The translations under genes were made by a program, and so were the position numbers. Shown piece after piece: positions 7,543 through 14,648 of a DNA stretch of 64,000 nt (positions within the stretch are counted from its first letter, which is position 1; each line of letters starts with the position of its first letter). The notes beneath the pieces were generated by a model. That model did not search any database. It saw nothing but the letters and a program-made list of their open reading frames with translations, and was not told the origin of the DNA. Source of the stretch: Alistipes sp. (GTDB lineage: Bacteria; Bacteroidota; Bacteroidia; Bacteroidales; Rikenellaceae); contig JAFTOU010000016.1 in NCBI GenBank assembly GCA_017463615.1, positions 338,395 through 402,394 of the forward strand, written 5' to 3'.

Positions 7543-7959
7543 CTACCTACCTCCCAATAGTTTAGGCATCTGGCTTAACTCTATATTCTCCCCCGCAAGG
7601 CAGACGAGCGTTGCGCTCTTTGCTCCATGGGTATATATAACAACAATTTTATTAGATTGGCTATAGATATTTACATTGTTCCCGCTATTTGCAACCGCCA
7701 TAATACGCTTCATATTAGCCACATACGCCTCGGCATCAGCATTAAAAGAGGGTAAGAGCTCCGCATCCTCAACAGTTATTGCCCTCAGGCTATCTATACC
7801 ACCACTAACACCCATAGCCTTAAGCGCCTCACGCGACAATTCTACAGTAGTAAAGCCCTGCTTATTGGAGTACTTTGCAAACATCTCCGAGAAGTTTGCG
7901 TTCTGTGCCATAGCCACAAAGGGTAATAGCATCAGTATAAGTAACATTATTCGTCTCAT
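7543..7959 (-). CDS. DUF4252 domain protein
   Basis: This 138-aa secreted protein starts with a signal peptide (MRRIMLLILMLLPFVAMAQ). The body (NFSEMFAKYSNKQGFTTVELS and a later KIVVIYTHGA) resembles the Bacteroidetes-specific DUF4252 family, whose function is unknown. It closes an operon of sigma factor, anti-sigma, barrel protein and DUF4252, and lies 12 bp after the barrel gene. DUF4252 proteins often occur next to ECF sigma/anti-sigma pairs, so a role in the envelope response controlled by that sigma factor is plausible but inferred. Confidence 0.8.
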   Translation of the reverse strand: MRRIMLLILMLLPFVAMAQNANFSEMFAKYSNKQGFTTVELSREALKAMGVSGGIDSLRAITVEDAELLPSFNADAEAYVANMKRIMAVANSGNNVNIYSQSNKIVVIYTHGAKSATLVCLAGENIELSQMPKLLGGR

Positions 7960-7971
7960 AGCGCAACCCGT

Positions 7972-8802
7972 TTAGAAGTAAAAGCCCATACCTGCCGAGA
8001 CTCTATTTGCCGAGACATTGCTCGCCTTTTTGTACATATTCATCGGCGAGTAGTTCACAAAGGCGTATATTCTGCGCCAGCCTATCCTACCCGTAACACC
8101 CACCTGCACGGGGTTGAGCGGCAGAGTACCCTCAATAGTCGTCTTTGGCCTCTTATATGTCAGGCGGGAGGCGCAGAGTATATCAAGCGACGCGCCCGCG
8201 GAGATAAAGAAGCCCTTGCGGATATTGAAGTCAAAGAGCAGCGGGATATGGATATAGTCTACCAACATCTTAGACTTCTTAATGCTCTGGTCTAACTCCA
8301 CAAGCTCAAAGTTACCGCTATTATACTTAAGCGATACATCGCCATCAAAGGTGTAGTTCTCCATAGCAAAGCCGAAGCCCATACTAAAGCAGACTGTTCG
8401 CTTGGCACTGAGCGGCACATTCATAGTCATCAGGTTGATAGTCACATTCACCGCCTTGCGATTGCTAAAAGCCAGCGCCGCAGCCACCTCGTCGCTACAG
8501 CTGCTAAAGTCGGTATTTGCAACAAAATTACTACCTATCTCAATGAGTGCCAAGTGGTTATAACTCGGTGCATCTATGCCCGCAAAGCCGAAGTGCACCT
8601 TGCCAGCACTCTTGCTATTAGCGCTCTTTGCCGTTCCGTCCGAGCCGAAGATAAAGTTCATACCCGCGATGTTAATCGCCAGATTGCCATCCTCCGCCTT
8701 AACGGTACTCTCGCCCTTGCTATCCAGTGGTAGCTCCTGCGCCGAGGCGCTACCGAGCAGTGTCAGAAGTAGTAGTGTTGTAAAAAATCGTCTCATATCC
8801 AC
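7972..8802 (-). CDS. Outer-membrane beta-barrel protein (PorT-like)
   Basis: This 276-aa protein has a signal peptide ending in ASAQ. The rest alternates hydrophobic and polar residues and ends in an aromatic (SAGMGFYF), the usual signature of an outer-membrane barrel. Strand-like segments such as MGFGFAMENYTF and HIPLLFDFNIRKGFFISAGASL fit the small-barrel superfamily found next to ECF sigma factors in Bacteroidales. The anti-sigma gene ends where this one begins, so translation is probably coupled. The specific function is unknown. Confidence 0.75.
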   Translation of the reverse strand: MDMRRFFTTLLLLTLLGSASAQELPLDSKGESTVKAEDGNLAINIAGMNFIFGSDGTAKSANSKSAGKVHFGFAGIDAPSYNHLALIEIGSNFVANTDFSSCSDEVAAALAFSNRKAVNVTINLMTMNVPLSAKRTVCFSMGFGFAMENYTFDGDVSLKYNSGNFELVELDQSIKKSKMLVDYIHIPLLFDFNIRKGFFISAGASLDILCASRLTYKRPKTTIEGTLPLNPVQVGVTGRIGWRRIYAFVNYSPMNMYKKASNVSANRVSAGMGFYF

Positions 8803-9240
8803 CTAAATTTGAATGTTAATCTTCTCTATTGCCGCCAGGGCCATCTCCATATCGCCAGCCACGCCATCAAGTATGCGCGCAGCCTCGTCGGCAGCCCTCT
8901 GCGGGTCTGTAACCTCCCTGCCATCTATGTGGCAGATAATCTCACCCTTTGTACTCTTAGGCTGTACGAAGAATAGCGCAACAACCACGCACGCAGCCAC
9001 AGCTACAGAGCCCACAGAGCCCCAAATAACTCTCCACCGCGGAAGTGCCACCACAGGAGCTACTGGCGCTGCCTCCTCGCGCGCCTGACCAAAGGCTGCG
9101 AACATAACCCTATAGGGCATCAGCTCCTTAGCCACACTCTGCGCCGAGGCGAAGTATTCGGCTATCTGCTGCTCCTGCTCAAGGGTTGTCTCGCCCTCAA
9201 GGTAGAGGTCTAAAAGCTCTCTTATCTCTCTATCGTTCAT
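8803..9240 (-). CDS. Putative anti-sigma factor
   Basis: This 145-aa protein has a cytoplasmic N-terminal half (LLDLYLEGETTLEQEQQIAEYF, reminiscent of anti-sigma zinc-finger-like helices but without the HxxxCxxC motif). One membrane segment follows (about residues 71-91, WGSVGSVAVAACVVVALFFV), then a short periplasmic tail. Its start overlaps the end of the sigma gene by 11 bp. Position, size and topology argue for a membrane anti-sigma factor holding the partner ECF sigma. Confidence 0.7.
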   Translation of the reverse strand: MNDREIRELLDLYLEGETTLEQEQQIAEYFASAQSVAKELMPYRVMFAAFGQAREEAAPVAPVVALPRWRVIWGSVGSVAVAACVVVALFFVQPKSTKGEIICHIDGREVTDPQRAADEAARILDGVAGDMEMALAAIEKINIQI

Positions 9241-9727
9241 AGTCTATCGCTTTTAATAGCTCCTCGCGCACACGCTTGCGTGCCCTGGAGAGGTTCATTC
9301 GTACACTTACGGCGTCACACTCTAACATATCGGCAATCTCATCTATCTGGTAGCCCTCCACATCTCGCATCTCTATAATTGTCCGCTGTCGCTCGGGCAG
9401 TGAGGCTATTATCCGCTTTGTGAACTGCGCCATATCGTTCACATCCGCCGTCACGCGACCATCTGTAGAGTCGCTATCCCTAACCTCCACCACTTGTACC
9501 CTGGAGCGGAGGTGGTCTATTGATAGGTTACGCGTCATCCGGCAGACATACGCCCTCGGATAGCGCTCCGACAGCACTTTGTCGCGAGCCCTCCATACCT
9601 TTTCGTATATATCCTGAGTGATATCCTCCGCCTCGGCACTACTTCCGACAATGCTCTTCGCCAGTCGGAAAATAGTATCCTTGACAGATAGAATAAACTC
9701 CGTATATCGCCCCTCTGTGACCTTCAA
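9230..9727 (-). CDS. ECF-type RNA polymerase sigma factor
   Basis: This 165-aa sigma-70 family protein has region 2 (AEDITQDIYEKVWRARD, then AYVCRMTRNLSIDHLR) and region 4 (LPERQRTIIEMRDVEGYQIDEIADML, then SVRMNLSRARKRVREEL). The only workable start is TTG at 9727. A stop lies three codons upstream, and no ATG occurs before region 2 is already under way. A -7 box (TATATTTG, 9753-9760) gives a leader of about 20 nt. It heads the operon with its putative anti-sigma, a barrel protein and DUF4252. Confidence 0.9.
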   Translation of the reverse strand: MKVTEGRYTEFILSVKDTIFRLAKSIVGSSAEAEDITQDIYEKVWRARDKVLSERYPRAYVCRMTRNLSIDHLRSRVQVVEVRDSDSTDGRVTADVNDMAQFTKRIIASLPERQRTIIEMRDVEGYQIDEIADMLECDAVSVRMNLSRARKRVREELLKAIDYER

Positions 9728-9752
9728 AATTGCCTATTTTATGTTCTGTTTG

Positions 9753-9760
9753 CAAATATA
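9753..9760 (-). promoter_or_regulatory. -7 box of the ECF sigma operon
   Basis: TATATTTG on the minus strand matches TAnnTTTG and lies 25 bp upstream of the TTG start. The -33 region is not clear, which would fit additional control by the ECF sigma itself. Confidence 0.5.
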
Positions 9761-9809
9761 ACGAAAAACCACCCCGAAATGTAACATCTGTATGTAAAAT
9801 TTGCATACT

Positions 9810-11222
9810 CTACCCGCGGAAGAAGTGGACCTTGTGGATTTTGTTGCTGCTCTCCTGCTCTACGATGCCAGTGAGCACATCGGCAGCGTCGTGCCAGCGG
9901 TTGGAGCTGAAGAGGCGGCGGTAGGTGGTTAGGTGGTTATAAAACTCCTCCCAGCGGCGATTCCAGTGGTAGGGCATGCGGATGGTGTGCATAACGGTGG
10001 CGGAGTTGGAGAGTATGCGCGCCTCCTTATTGGCACTCTGGTGGAACCACTCAATGCGCACCGAGGGGCAGAGCCGCTGCAGCACGCGGGCGAAGCCTCG
10101 GCCGCCATTATTACTCTCAATAGTCGCCACGCGGGTCTTGGAGCTCAGCAGCATCTGGCTCACACTCTGCTCCGTAACCTCCATAGGCTCGCGAGTGTAG
10201 GTCACATCGGTGACATATATCACACCATCGCTATCTACCGCATAGCAGACCGAGCAGAGGTAGTCGTCGCCCATATCTGCCGTATCGGTATAGTTTGCAA
10301 ATCGGACGATATCCTTCGGCAGGGTGGTATATGTGGCAAAGCCGTCGCCATAGAGCAGACCCTCGCGCGTGGAGGGGTTACCCTGATAGAGGCACTCAAA
10401 CTTCTGCGGGTCCAAGCGTCGCTTAGAGGCGAGCAGGGTCTGGCTATGCTGCTCCTCCCACAGCGCCTGACCTATCGGTCGCGGGTCTATCTCGGTAGGA
10501 GGTCCGACCTTCAGCGCCTCAAAGTTGAGTGCCACCCAAGTATCGGGCGCAACGCTATCCAGCTCGCTCCACTGCTGAAGGTCTATAACCTTCTCGCAGC
10601 TGCGGATAGTGCCTATAAGGTCGTTCTCGTGCCAGCGCGTAAAGACCATAATCTCCTGCGAGTCGTTGTGCATACGGGTGCGCACGACGGATGTGTACCA
10701 CTCGCGGCAGTTCTCGCGGATGATGGGAGAGTTCGCCTCCATAGCATCCTTATAGAGGTCGTCAAGGATGAAGCAGTCCACCCTATTGCCTGTAAGGCTA
10801 CCCTCGCGACCTACGGATATGAGCGAGCCATGGTGGGAGATAATCTCCACCTCGTCAGCCGTACGGATATAGGAGCCGCCACCCTTGCCACTGCGCTTGA
10901 TGGTCGTAGCGGGAAATATCTCGCCATACTCCTCGCTCTCCAATATGCGCTGCACGCGGCGGTTGAACTTGCTCGCCAACGATGCGGAGTAGGAGGCTAT
11001 AGCTATGCGCAGGTCGGGATTAAGACCCAACATATAGGCGGGCAGCAGCGTGCTTGCACCCACGCTCTTGCCGTGCTGGGGCGGCATAGTTATTAGTAGT
11101 TTACGCACGCGACCCTGGGCAAACGCCTCCAGTAGGCGGTAGTAGCTGCGATGAAAGGGTTGCAGCTCAATGAACGGATATACTGCCGTGGCAAAATCTT
11201 CAAAACCTCTGCGCTCTAACAT
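9810..11222 (-). CDS. Phage-type terminase large subunit (orphan)
   Basis: This 470-aa protein has an ATPase half with Walker A MPPQHGKSVGAS (residues 46-57) and Walker B RVDCFILDDLYKD (about 148-160). A nuclease half has acidic clusters in TDTADMGDDYLC, ATIESNNGGRGFARVL and WHDAADVLTGIVE, matching the RNase H-like nuclease of terminases. In phages this enzyme cuts and pumps DNA into the capsid. No portal, capsid or tail genes are present here. Only a 97-aa partner (overlapping by 7 bp) and a divergent CI-like repressor accompany it. Both catalytic halves look intact, which suggests a retained or domesticated gene rather than a decaying one. Confidence 0.88.
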   Translation of the reverse strand: MLERRGFEDFATAVYPFIELQPFHRSYYRLLEAFAQGRVRKLLITMPPQHGKSVGASTLLPAYMLGLNPDLRIAIASYSASLASKFNRRVQRILESEEYGEIFPATTIKRSGKGGGSYIRTADEVEIISHHGSLISVGREGSLTGNRVDCFILDDLYKDAMEANSPIIRENCREWYTSVVRTRMHNDSQEIMVFTRWHENDLIGTIRSCEKVIDLQQWSELDSVAPDTWVALNFEALKVGPPTEIDPRPIGQALWEEQHSQTLLASKRRLDPQKFECLYQGNPSTREGLLYGDGFATYTTLPKDIVRFANYTDTADMGDDYLCSVCYAVDSDGVIYVTDVTYTREPMEVTEQSVSQMLLSSKTRVATIESNNGGRGFARVLQRLCPSVRIEWFHQSANKEARILSNSATVMHTIRMPYHWNRRWEEFYNHLTTYRRLFSSNRWHDAADVLTGIVEQESSNKIHKVHFFRG

Positions 11223-11509
11223 AACTCCTCCCTCAATCTGTTAAAATCAAAATCGTTAATCATAGGTATCGGCTCGCCCTGCTTGTTCTCCACTATGGTG
11301 TAGCTGTCCCACCACACATCGCCGATGTCTATAATCTGCCAGTTGTTGCGGTCACGATAGATGACCAAATTGACCTCCAATCGGTGGCGAACATCCCCCT
11401 GGTCGCTATAAAATACCCCCGACAGATAGCATCGCTCGCCCGCCCGCTCTACTATCTGCGCCGCAAAATCGCGGTAGCAACCTTTAGTAATAGTATAAAT
11501 ATCCTTCAT
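11216..11509 (-). CDS. 97-aa protein coupled to the terminase
   Basis: I do not recognise the family. The protein (MKDIYTITKGCYRDFAAQI, ending FDFNRLREELC) is soluble, without signal peptide or membrane segment, and rich in aromatic and charged residues. Its end overlaps the terminase start by 7 bp, so the two are translationally coupled. A small-terminase-like or phage accessory role would fit the position, but no DNA-binding motif is evident. Confidence 0.6.
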   Translation of the reverse strand: MKDIYTITKGCYRDFAAQIVERAGERCYLSGVFYSDQGDVRHRLEVNLVIYRDRNNWQIIDIGDVWWDSYTIVENKQGEPIPMINDFDFNRLREELC

Positions 11510-11546
11510 AAGTTGAAATAAATTAGTAAATTACTGTGTTAATCTC

Positions 11547-11588
11547 TTGATTTTTTGAGATAAATTATTTATCTTTGCGACAAAGATA
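11547..11588. promoter_or_regulatory. Overlapping face-to-face promoters of the repressor and terminase genes
   Basis: TATCTTTG on the plus strand (11570-11577) and TATCTTTG on the minus strand (11581-11588) form the perfect dyad TATCTTTGcgaCAAAGATA. The plus promoter has a TTG-like -33 near 11547-11549. Each polymerase would have to pass through the other -7 box, so only one should fire at a time. The surrounding ATCTC...GAGAT (11542-11560) and AACTT...AAGTT repeats are candidate repressor operators. Confidence 0.6.
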
Positions 11589-11654
11589 TAACCAAAACTT
11601 GAAAATTATACCTTAAAAGTTCAATATTTGTATAATAATTTATCATAGTTTTTT

Positions 11655-12329
11655 ATGGGACATAGGTTGAAACTTATACGCAAAAACCTCGGTATGACGC
11701 AAGAGCAACTGGCTCAGCGACTTGGTGTGGGCAAGACTGCCCTCTCGATGATTGAGACCGGCAAGGCGCGACTATCCAACAGAAACAAGAACATCCTTGT
11801 TCAAGAATTTAACGTTTCGCCTGAGTGGTTGGAGAGTGGCGAGGGCGAGATGTTCAATGCCGACCCTGCGTTGGTCAAAGCATTTAGCCTGAAGACCGAC
11901 AACTCGCTGCCGATGCAGTCTGTACCGCTCTACTCCATAGAGGGTACGGCGGGGCTTGTGCCGCTATTTGCGGATAGTCGCAGCGTGGAGCCGGTGAACT
12001 TTATCCACATACCGAACCTGCCGAAGTGCGACGGTGCGATTTATGTGGTGGGCGACTCTATGTATCCGCTGCTTAAGAGTGGCGACATTGTACTCTACAA
12101 GCAGCTGCAGAGCATTGACGATGTATTTTGGGGAGATATGTACCTGCTCTCTATAGATATAAATGGCGAGGAGTATATCACTGTGAAGTATATTCAGAAG
12201 TCCGAGAAGGCGGGCTGTGTGCGTCTTGTAAGTCAAAATCAGCACCACGCCGAGAAGGATGTGCAGATAGATAAGATTCGCGCCATAGCGTTGGTTAAGG
12301 CATCTATCCGCATGAACTCTATACGATAA
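11655..12329 (+). CDS. XRE-family repressor with S24 (LexA/CI-type) peptidase domain
   Basis: This 224-aa phage-repressor-like regulator has an N-terminal helix-turn-helix (MTQEQLAQRLGVGKTALSMIE, about residues 14-34). The C-terminal S24 domain carries the serine in GDSMYPLLKSGD (S135) and the lysine in ITVKYI (K178). A candidate self-cleavage Ala-Gly bond lies at residues 99-100 (EGTAGLV). DNA damage would therefore be expected to trigger RecA-stimulated cleavage. It is divergent from the terminase pair and shares the overlapping promoter dyad with it, so it probably represses that pair. Confidence 0.88.
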   Translation: MGHRLKLIRKNLGMTQEQLAQRLGVGKTALSMIETGKARLSNRNKNILVQEFNVSPEWLESGEGEMFNADPALVKAFSLKTDNSLPMQSVPLYSIEGTAGLVPLFADSRSVEPVNFIHIPNLPKCDGAIYVVGDSMYPLLKSGDIVLYKQLQSIDDVFWGDMYLLSIDINGEEYITVKYIQKSEKAGCVRLVSQNQHHAEKDVQIDKIRAIALVKASIRMNSIR

Positions 12330-12338
12330 AGTGGTTGT

Positions 12339-12779
12339 ATGTTAGATTTTCTGTTAGAATATGGTCTGATAGGCCTATTTATCGGCTCGTTCCTTGCAGC
12401 AACAATCGTCCCCTTTAGTGCCGATGTGCTACTTGTCGGTATGCTTGTAGCGGGGGCAGACCCTGTGGCGGCGATTGCTGTGGCTACGGCGGGCAACTGG
12501 CTCGGCGGTGCGACAAGCTACGGCATAGGTCGCGCGGGCAAGTGGGAGTGGATAGAGCGGCTGCATGTCAAGCGCGAGAGCCTTGAGCGGCAGAAGCAGC
12601 GCATAGAGCGTTTCGGCGCGCCCATAGCCCTACTGACCTGGGTGCCATTTGTCGGCGATGTCTTTGCCGTGGCGCTGGGTTTCTACCGCGTGCGATTTAT
12701 CCCTGCGATGTTCTGGATGCTTATAGGCAAGGCCGCCCGATTTATCTGCTGGTACTGGATAACGATGTGGGTAGGTTAG
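12339..12779 (+). CDS. YqaA/DedA-like membrane protein
   Basis: This 146-aa inner-membrane protein has hydrophobic segments around residues 1-20, 28-50, 95-115 and 122-143. The sequence (LLVGMLVAGADPVAAIAVATAGNWLGGATSYGIGR) is typical of the YqaA branch of the SNARE-associated/DedA superfamily, a group linked to lipid scrambling or membrane homeostasis. It starts nine bases after the repressor gene and may be co-transcribed with it. Confidence 0.85.
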   Translation: MLDFLLEYGLIGLFIGSFLAATIVPFSADVLLVGMLVAGADPVAAIAVATAGNWLGGATSYGIGRAGKWEWIERLHVKRESLERQKQRIERFGAPIALLTWVPFVGDVFAVALGFYRVRFIPAMFWMLIGKAARFICWYWITMWVG

Positions 12780-12784
12780 AAACA

Positions 12785-12812
12785 GCAGAGCCTCACACTT
12801 GTGAGGCTCTGC
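12785..12812. terminator. Shared terminator between yqaA-like gene and the 122-aa gene
   Basis: GCAGAGCCTCAC pairs with GTGAGGCTCTGC around a 4-base loop, followed by GTTGTTTT. It sits between two convergent genes and overlaps neither. Confidence 0.85.
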
Positions 12813-12818
12813 GTTGTT

Positions 12819-13187
12819 TTAGTGGGCAGCTCTCTTCTTCTGCTTCGCCCTCTTGGCGGCAGCCTGCTCGGTGGTGAGCATAACGATAAGGTCAAGGTCT
12901 ATATTTGGCTGATCGACCTCTATCTCGCTCTGGTAGCTCTGGTAGCCATCCGCCACGATAGTCATCAGGTAGCTACCCTGCGGCAGAACAACGCGAAAAC
13001 CCTCGGCATCCACCTTACGCTGGTACTTAAGCTCCGTATCCCACTCCGAGGTGAAGGTGACAAGTGCGCCGACAATAGCCTCAGCGCTCTTTTTAGGCAC
13101 TGGCAGACCCGACACGGCTGCGAGCGATTGTGCGGAGAGTGTACCGCCAAAAGCGAGTGCCACAAGGATTGTAAATAGTTTTTTCAT
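12819..13187 (-). CDS. Small secreted carboxypeptidase-regulatory-like/PEGA-like protein
   Basis: This 122-aa protein has a signal peptide (MKKLFTILVALAFGGTLSAQ). One beta-sandwich-like domain follows (VTFTSEWDTELKYQRKVDAEGFRVVLPQGSYLMTIVADGYQSYQSEI) that resembles PEGA or carboxypeptidase-regulatory folds. The tail is very basic (AAKRAKQKKRAAH). A longer frame opens upstream at 13286, but the signal peptide and the -7 box at 13192-13199 favour the ATG at 13187. That leaves only 4 bp between box and start, so the mRNA is probably leaderless. Function unknown. Confidence 0.7.
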   Translation of the reverse strand: MKKLFTILVALAFGGTLSAQSLAAVSGLPVPKKSAEAIVGALVTFTSEWDTELKYQRKVDAEGFRVVLPQGSYLMTIVADGYQSYQSEIEVDQPNIDLDLIVMLTTEQAAAKRAKQKKRAAH

Positions 13188-13191
13188 AAGG

Positions 13192-13199
13192 CAAAAATA
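13192..13199 (-). promoter_or_regulatory. -7 box of the 122-aa gene
   Basis: TATTTTTG on the minus strand ends four bases before the ATG at 13187. The -33 element is weak. Confidence 0.5.
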
Positions 13200-13274
13200 C
13201 AATAAATCTACTAATAAAGAGCGTTTGAAAGTATAAAAGTTAAAAAACGATTTCGCAAATCGGATAAAAATTCG

Positions 13275-13282
13275 TACCTTTG
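13275..13282 (+). promoter_or_regulatory. -7 box of the glycerophosphodiesterase gene
   Basis: TACCTTTG lies 41 bp upstream of the ATG at 13324. The -33 region (TTCG) is a weak match. Confidence 0.6.
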
Positions 13283-13323
13283 ACATTGGAAAGATATTTT
13301 TTAACCTTAAATAACGACTAAAG

Positions 13324-14184
13324 ATGAAAAGATTTTTGAAGATCGCAGCATTTGCTGCACTGCTCTTCTCAACCGACTTCGCTACAGCTCAGAGCAAGGT
13401 TGAGGACTACCCAACCATCCAGTTCTTTGCTCACCGCGGTAGCCGCTTTGAGTATGACGAGAACACTATGAAGGCATTTAAGGAGGCTTATGCTCGCGGT
13501 GCTCGCGGCTTTGAGACCGATGTTCGTATGACCGGCGATGGCGACCTTATCCTCAGCCACGACGAGTCTCTCTACCGCACCTGCGGCGTAGATGTTCAGA
13601 CCGAGGATCTGACTACAAAGCAGTGCCTTAAGATTAAGACTAAGGCTGGTAACGACCTTGCACTCTGCCAGGAGCTTGCAGACTTCCTTGCTGATAAGGA
13701 GAATATGTACATTGAGTGGGAGATTAAGACTATCCCTGAGCTCTACACCCAGGCTATGCTTGACGACCTTTGCGAGAAGCTCTGGAATATGACCATGACT
13801 CAGAAGCCAGCATCTTCACTCTACCTCTTCACCTCTTTTGACAAGCGCGCCCTGAACACCATGAAGCGCCTGCACCCAGAGGCTGAGATGATGCTGCTCA
13901 AGAGCAAGCCAGCATCTCCAGAGATTCTTATGGAGGCTTACAATATGGGCATTATGCGCGTAGGTTGTAAGATGGACGGCACTACCCGCTCAACTATCCG
14001 CTTGGGCCATAAGCTGGGTATGATTGTATCCCTCTGGCCAGGAAACAACAAGGAGGACTTCTTCCTCGGCGCTGCTCTGGGTTGCGATGCAATGTGCTGC
14101 GACCGCTTCTTTGAGGTTGGCGATTGGGCAGAGAAGAACCTCCCATTCGTAAAGATTAAGGGTTACGAGAAGCCTCAGAAGTAA
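13324..14184 (+). CDS. Secreted glycerophosphodiester phosphodiesterase
   Basis: This 286-aa GDPD-family enzyme has a signal peptide (MKRFLKIAAFAALLFSTDFATAQ). The TIM-barrel signature starts at FFAHRGSRFEYDENTMKAFKEAYARG and continues with ETDVRMTGDGDLILSHDESLYRTCG, which supplies the two catalytic histidines and the metal-binding acidic residues. It hydrolyses glycerophosphodiesters to glycerol 3-phosphate plus an alcohol, probably in the periplasm. The product could feed GlpABC (3443-7486). It appears monocistronic. Confidence 0.92.
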   Translation: MKRFLKIAAFAALLFSTDFATAQSKVEDYPTIQFFAHRGSRFEYDENTMKAFKEAYARGARGFETDVRMTGDGDLILSHDESLYRTCGVDVQTEDLTTKQCLKIKTKAGNDLALCQELADFLADKENMYIEWEIKTIPELYTQAMLDDLCEKLWNMTMTQKPASSLYLFTSFDKRALNTMKRLHPEAEMMLLKSKPASPEILMEAYNMGIMRVGCKMDGTTRSTIRLGHKLGMIVSLWPGNNKEDFFLGAALGCDAMCCDRFFEVGDWAEKNLPFVKIKGYEKPQK

Positions 14185-14208
14185 TCTGCGACTGAGAAGT
14201 CTCGCAGA
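14185..14208 (+). terminator. Hairpin directly after the glycerophosphodiesterase gene
   Basis: TCTGCGA and TCGCAGA pair around a short loop immediately after the stop codon. There is no T run, so termination is more likely at the second hairpin. Confidence 0.4.
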
Positions 14209-14215
14209 CAATGTG

Positions 14216-14252
14216 ATTGACCCCAAAAGTTTTAAAAACTCTTGGGGTCAAT
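14216..14252. terminator. Terminator between the glycerophosphodiesterase gene and the tubulin operon
   Basis: ATTGACCCCAA pairs with TTGGGGTCAAT, with an AAAGTTTT-rich upper part. It separates the two convergent units and marks the downstream edge of the AT-rich operon. Confidence 0.7.
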
Positions 14253-14313
14253 TGTAATAATCATAAAGAACTATAGTTCTACTTTTACTATTTATGTAGT
14301 TAGTCAAAAACAC

Positions 14314-14610
14314 TTATTTAAAGTCAAAACCGAATATTTTCCCTCTCCTTCGCCACTCTTCATCATCTCGTTCAAACTGATCAAGCGTCTGTTCTGTACT
14401 AGATATAAACGAGTCTGTCTTATCAAGCAGTGCCGCAGTCCGCAATCTCAACTCTATACGCTGGCGTACAAACACCAACTCATTGGCTGTCGCGCCAATT
14501 GTTCGAGCAACTTTCTCTACACAACTATTAGTTGCGTCTAACTTCACGTCACAACCATCGATTAACTTATCAAGTTGTTTTTGTCTATCTGTTAAATTAT
14601 TCCAAGCCAT
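14314..14610 (-). CDS. 98-aa helical protein at the end of the tubulin operon
   Basis: I do not recognise the family. The protein (MAWNNLTDRQKQLDKLIDGC) is soluble, highly charged and predicted almost wholly helical. Heptad-like spacing between residues 1 and 60 suggests coiled-coil assembly. It follows the membrane transglutaminase gene by 38 bp in the same direction and shares the low GC of the operon, so it is probably an accessory or scaffold part of the same system. Confidence 0.6.
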   Translation of the reverse strand: MAWNNLTDRQKQLDKLIDGCDVKLDATNSCVEKVARTIGATANELVFVRQRIELRLRTAALLDKTDSFISSTEQTLDQFERDDEEWRRRGKIFGFDFK

Positions 14611-14648
14611 AGTTATTTTTATTTATTCGTTTTATTATGCTTACAAAT

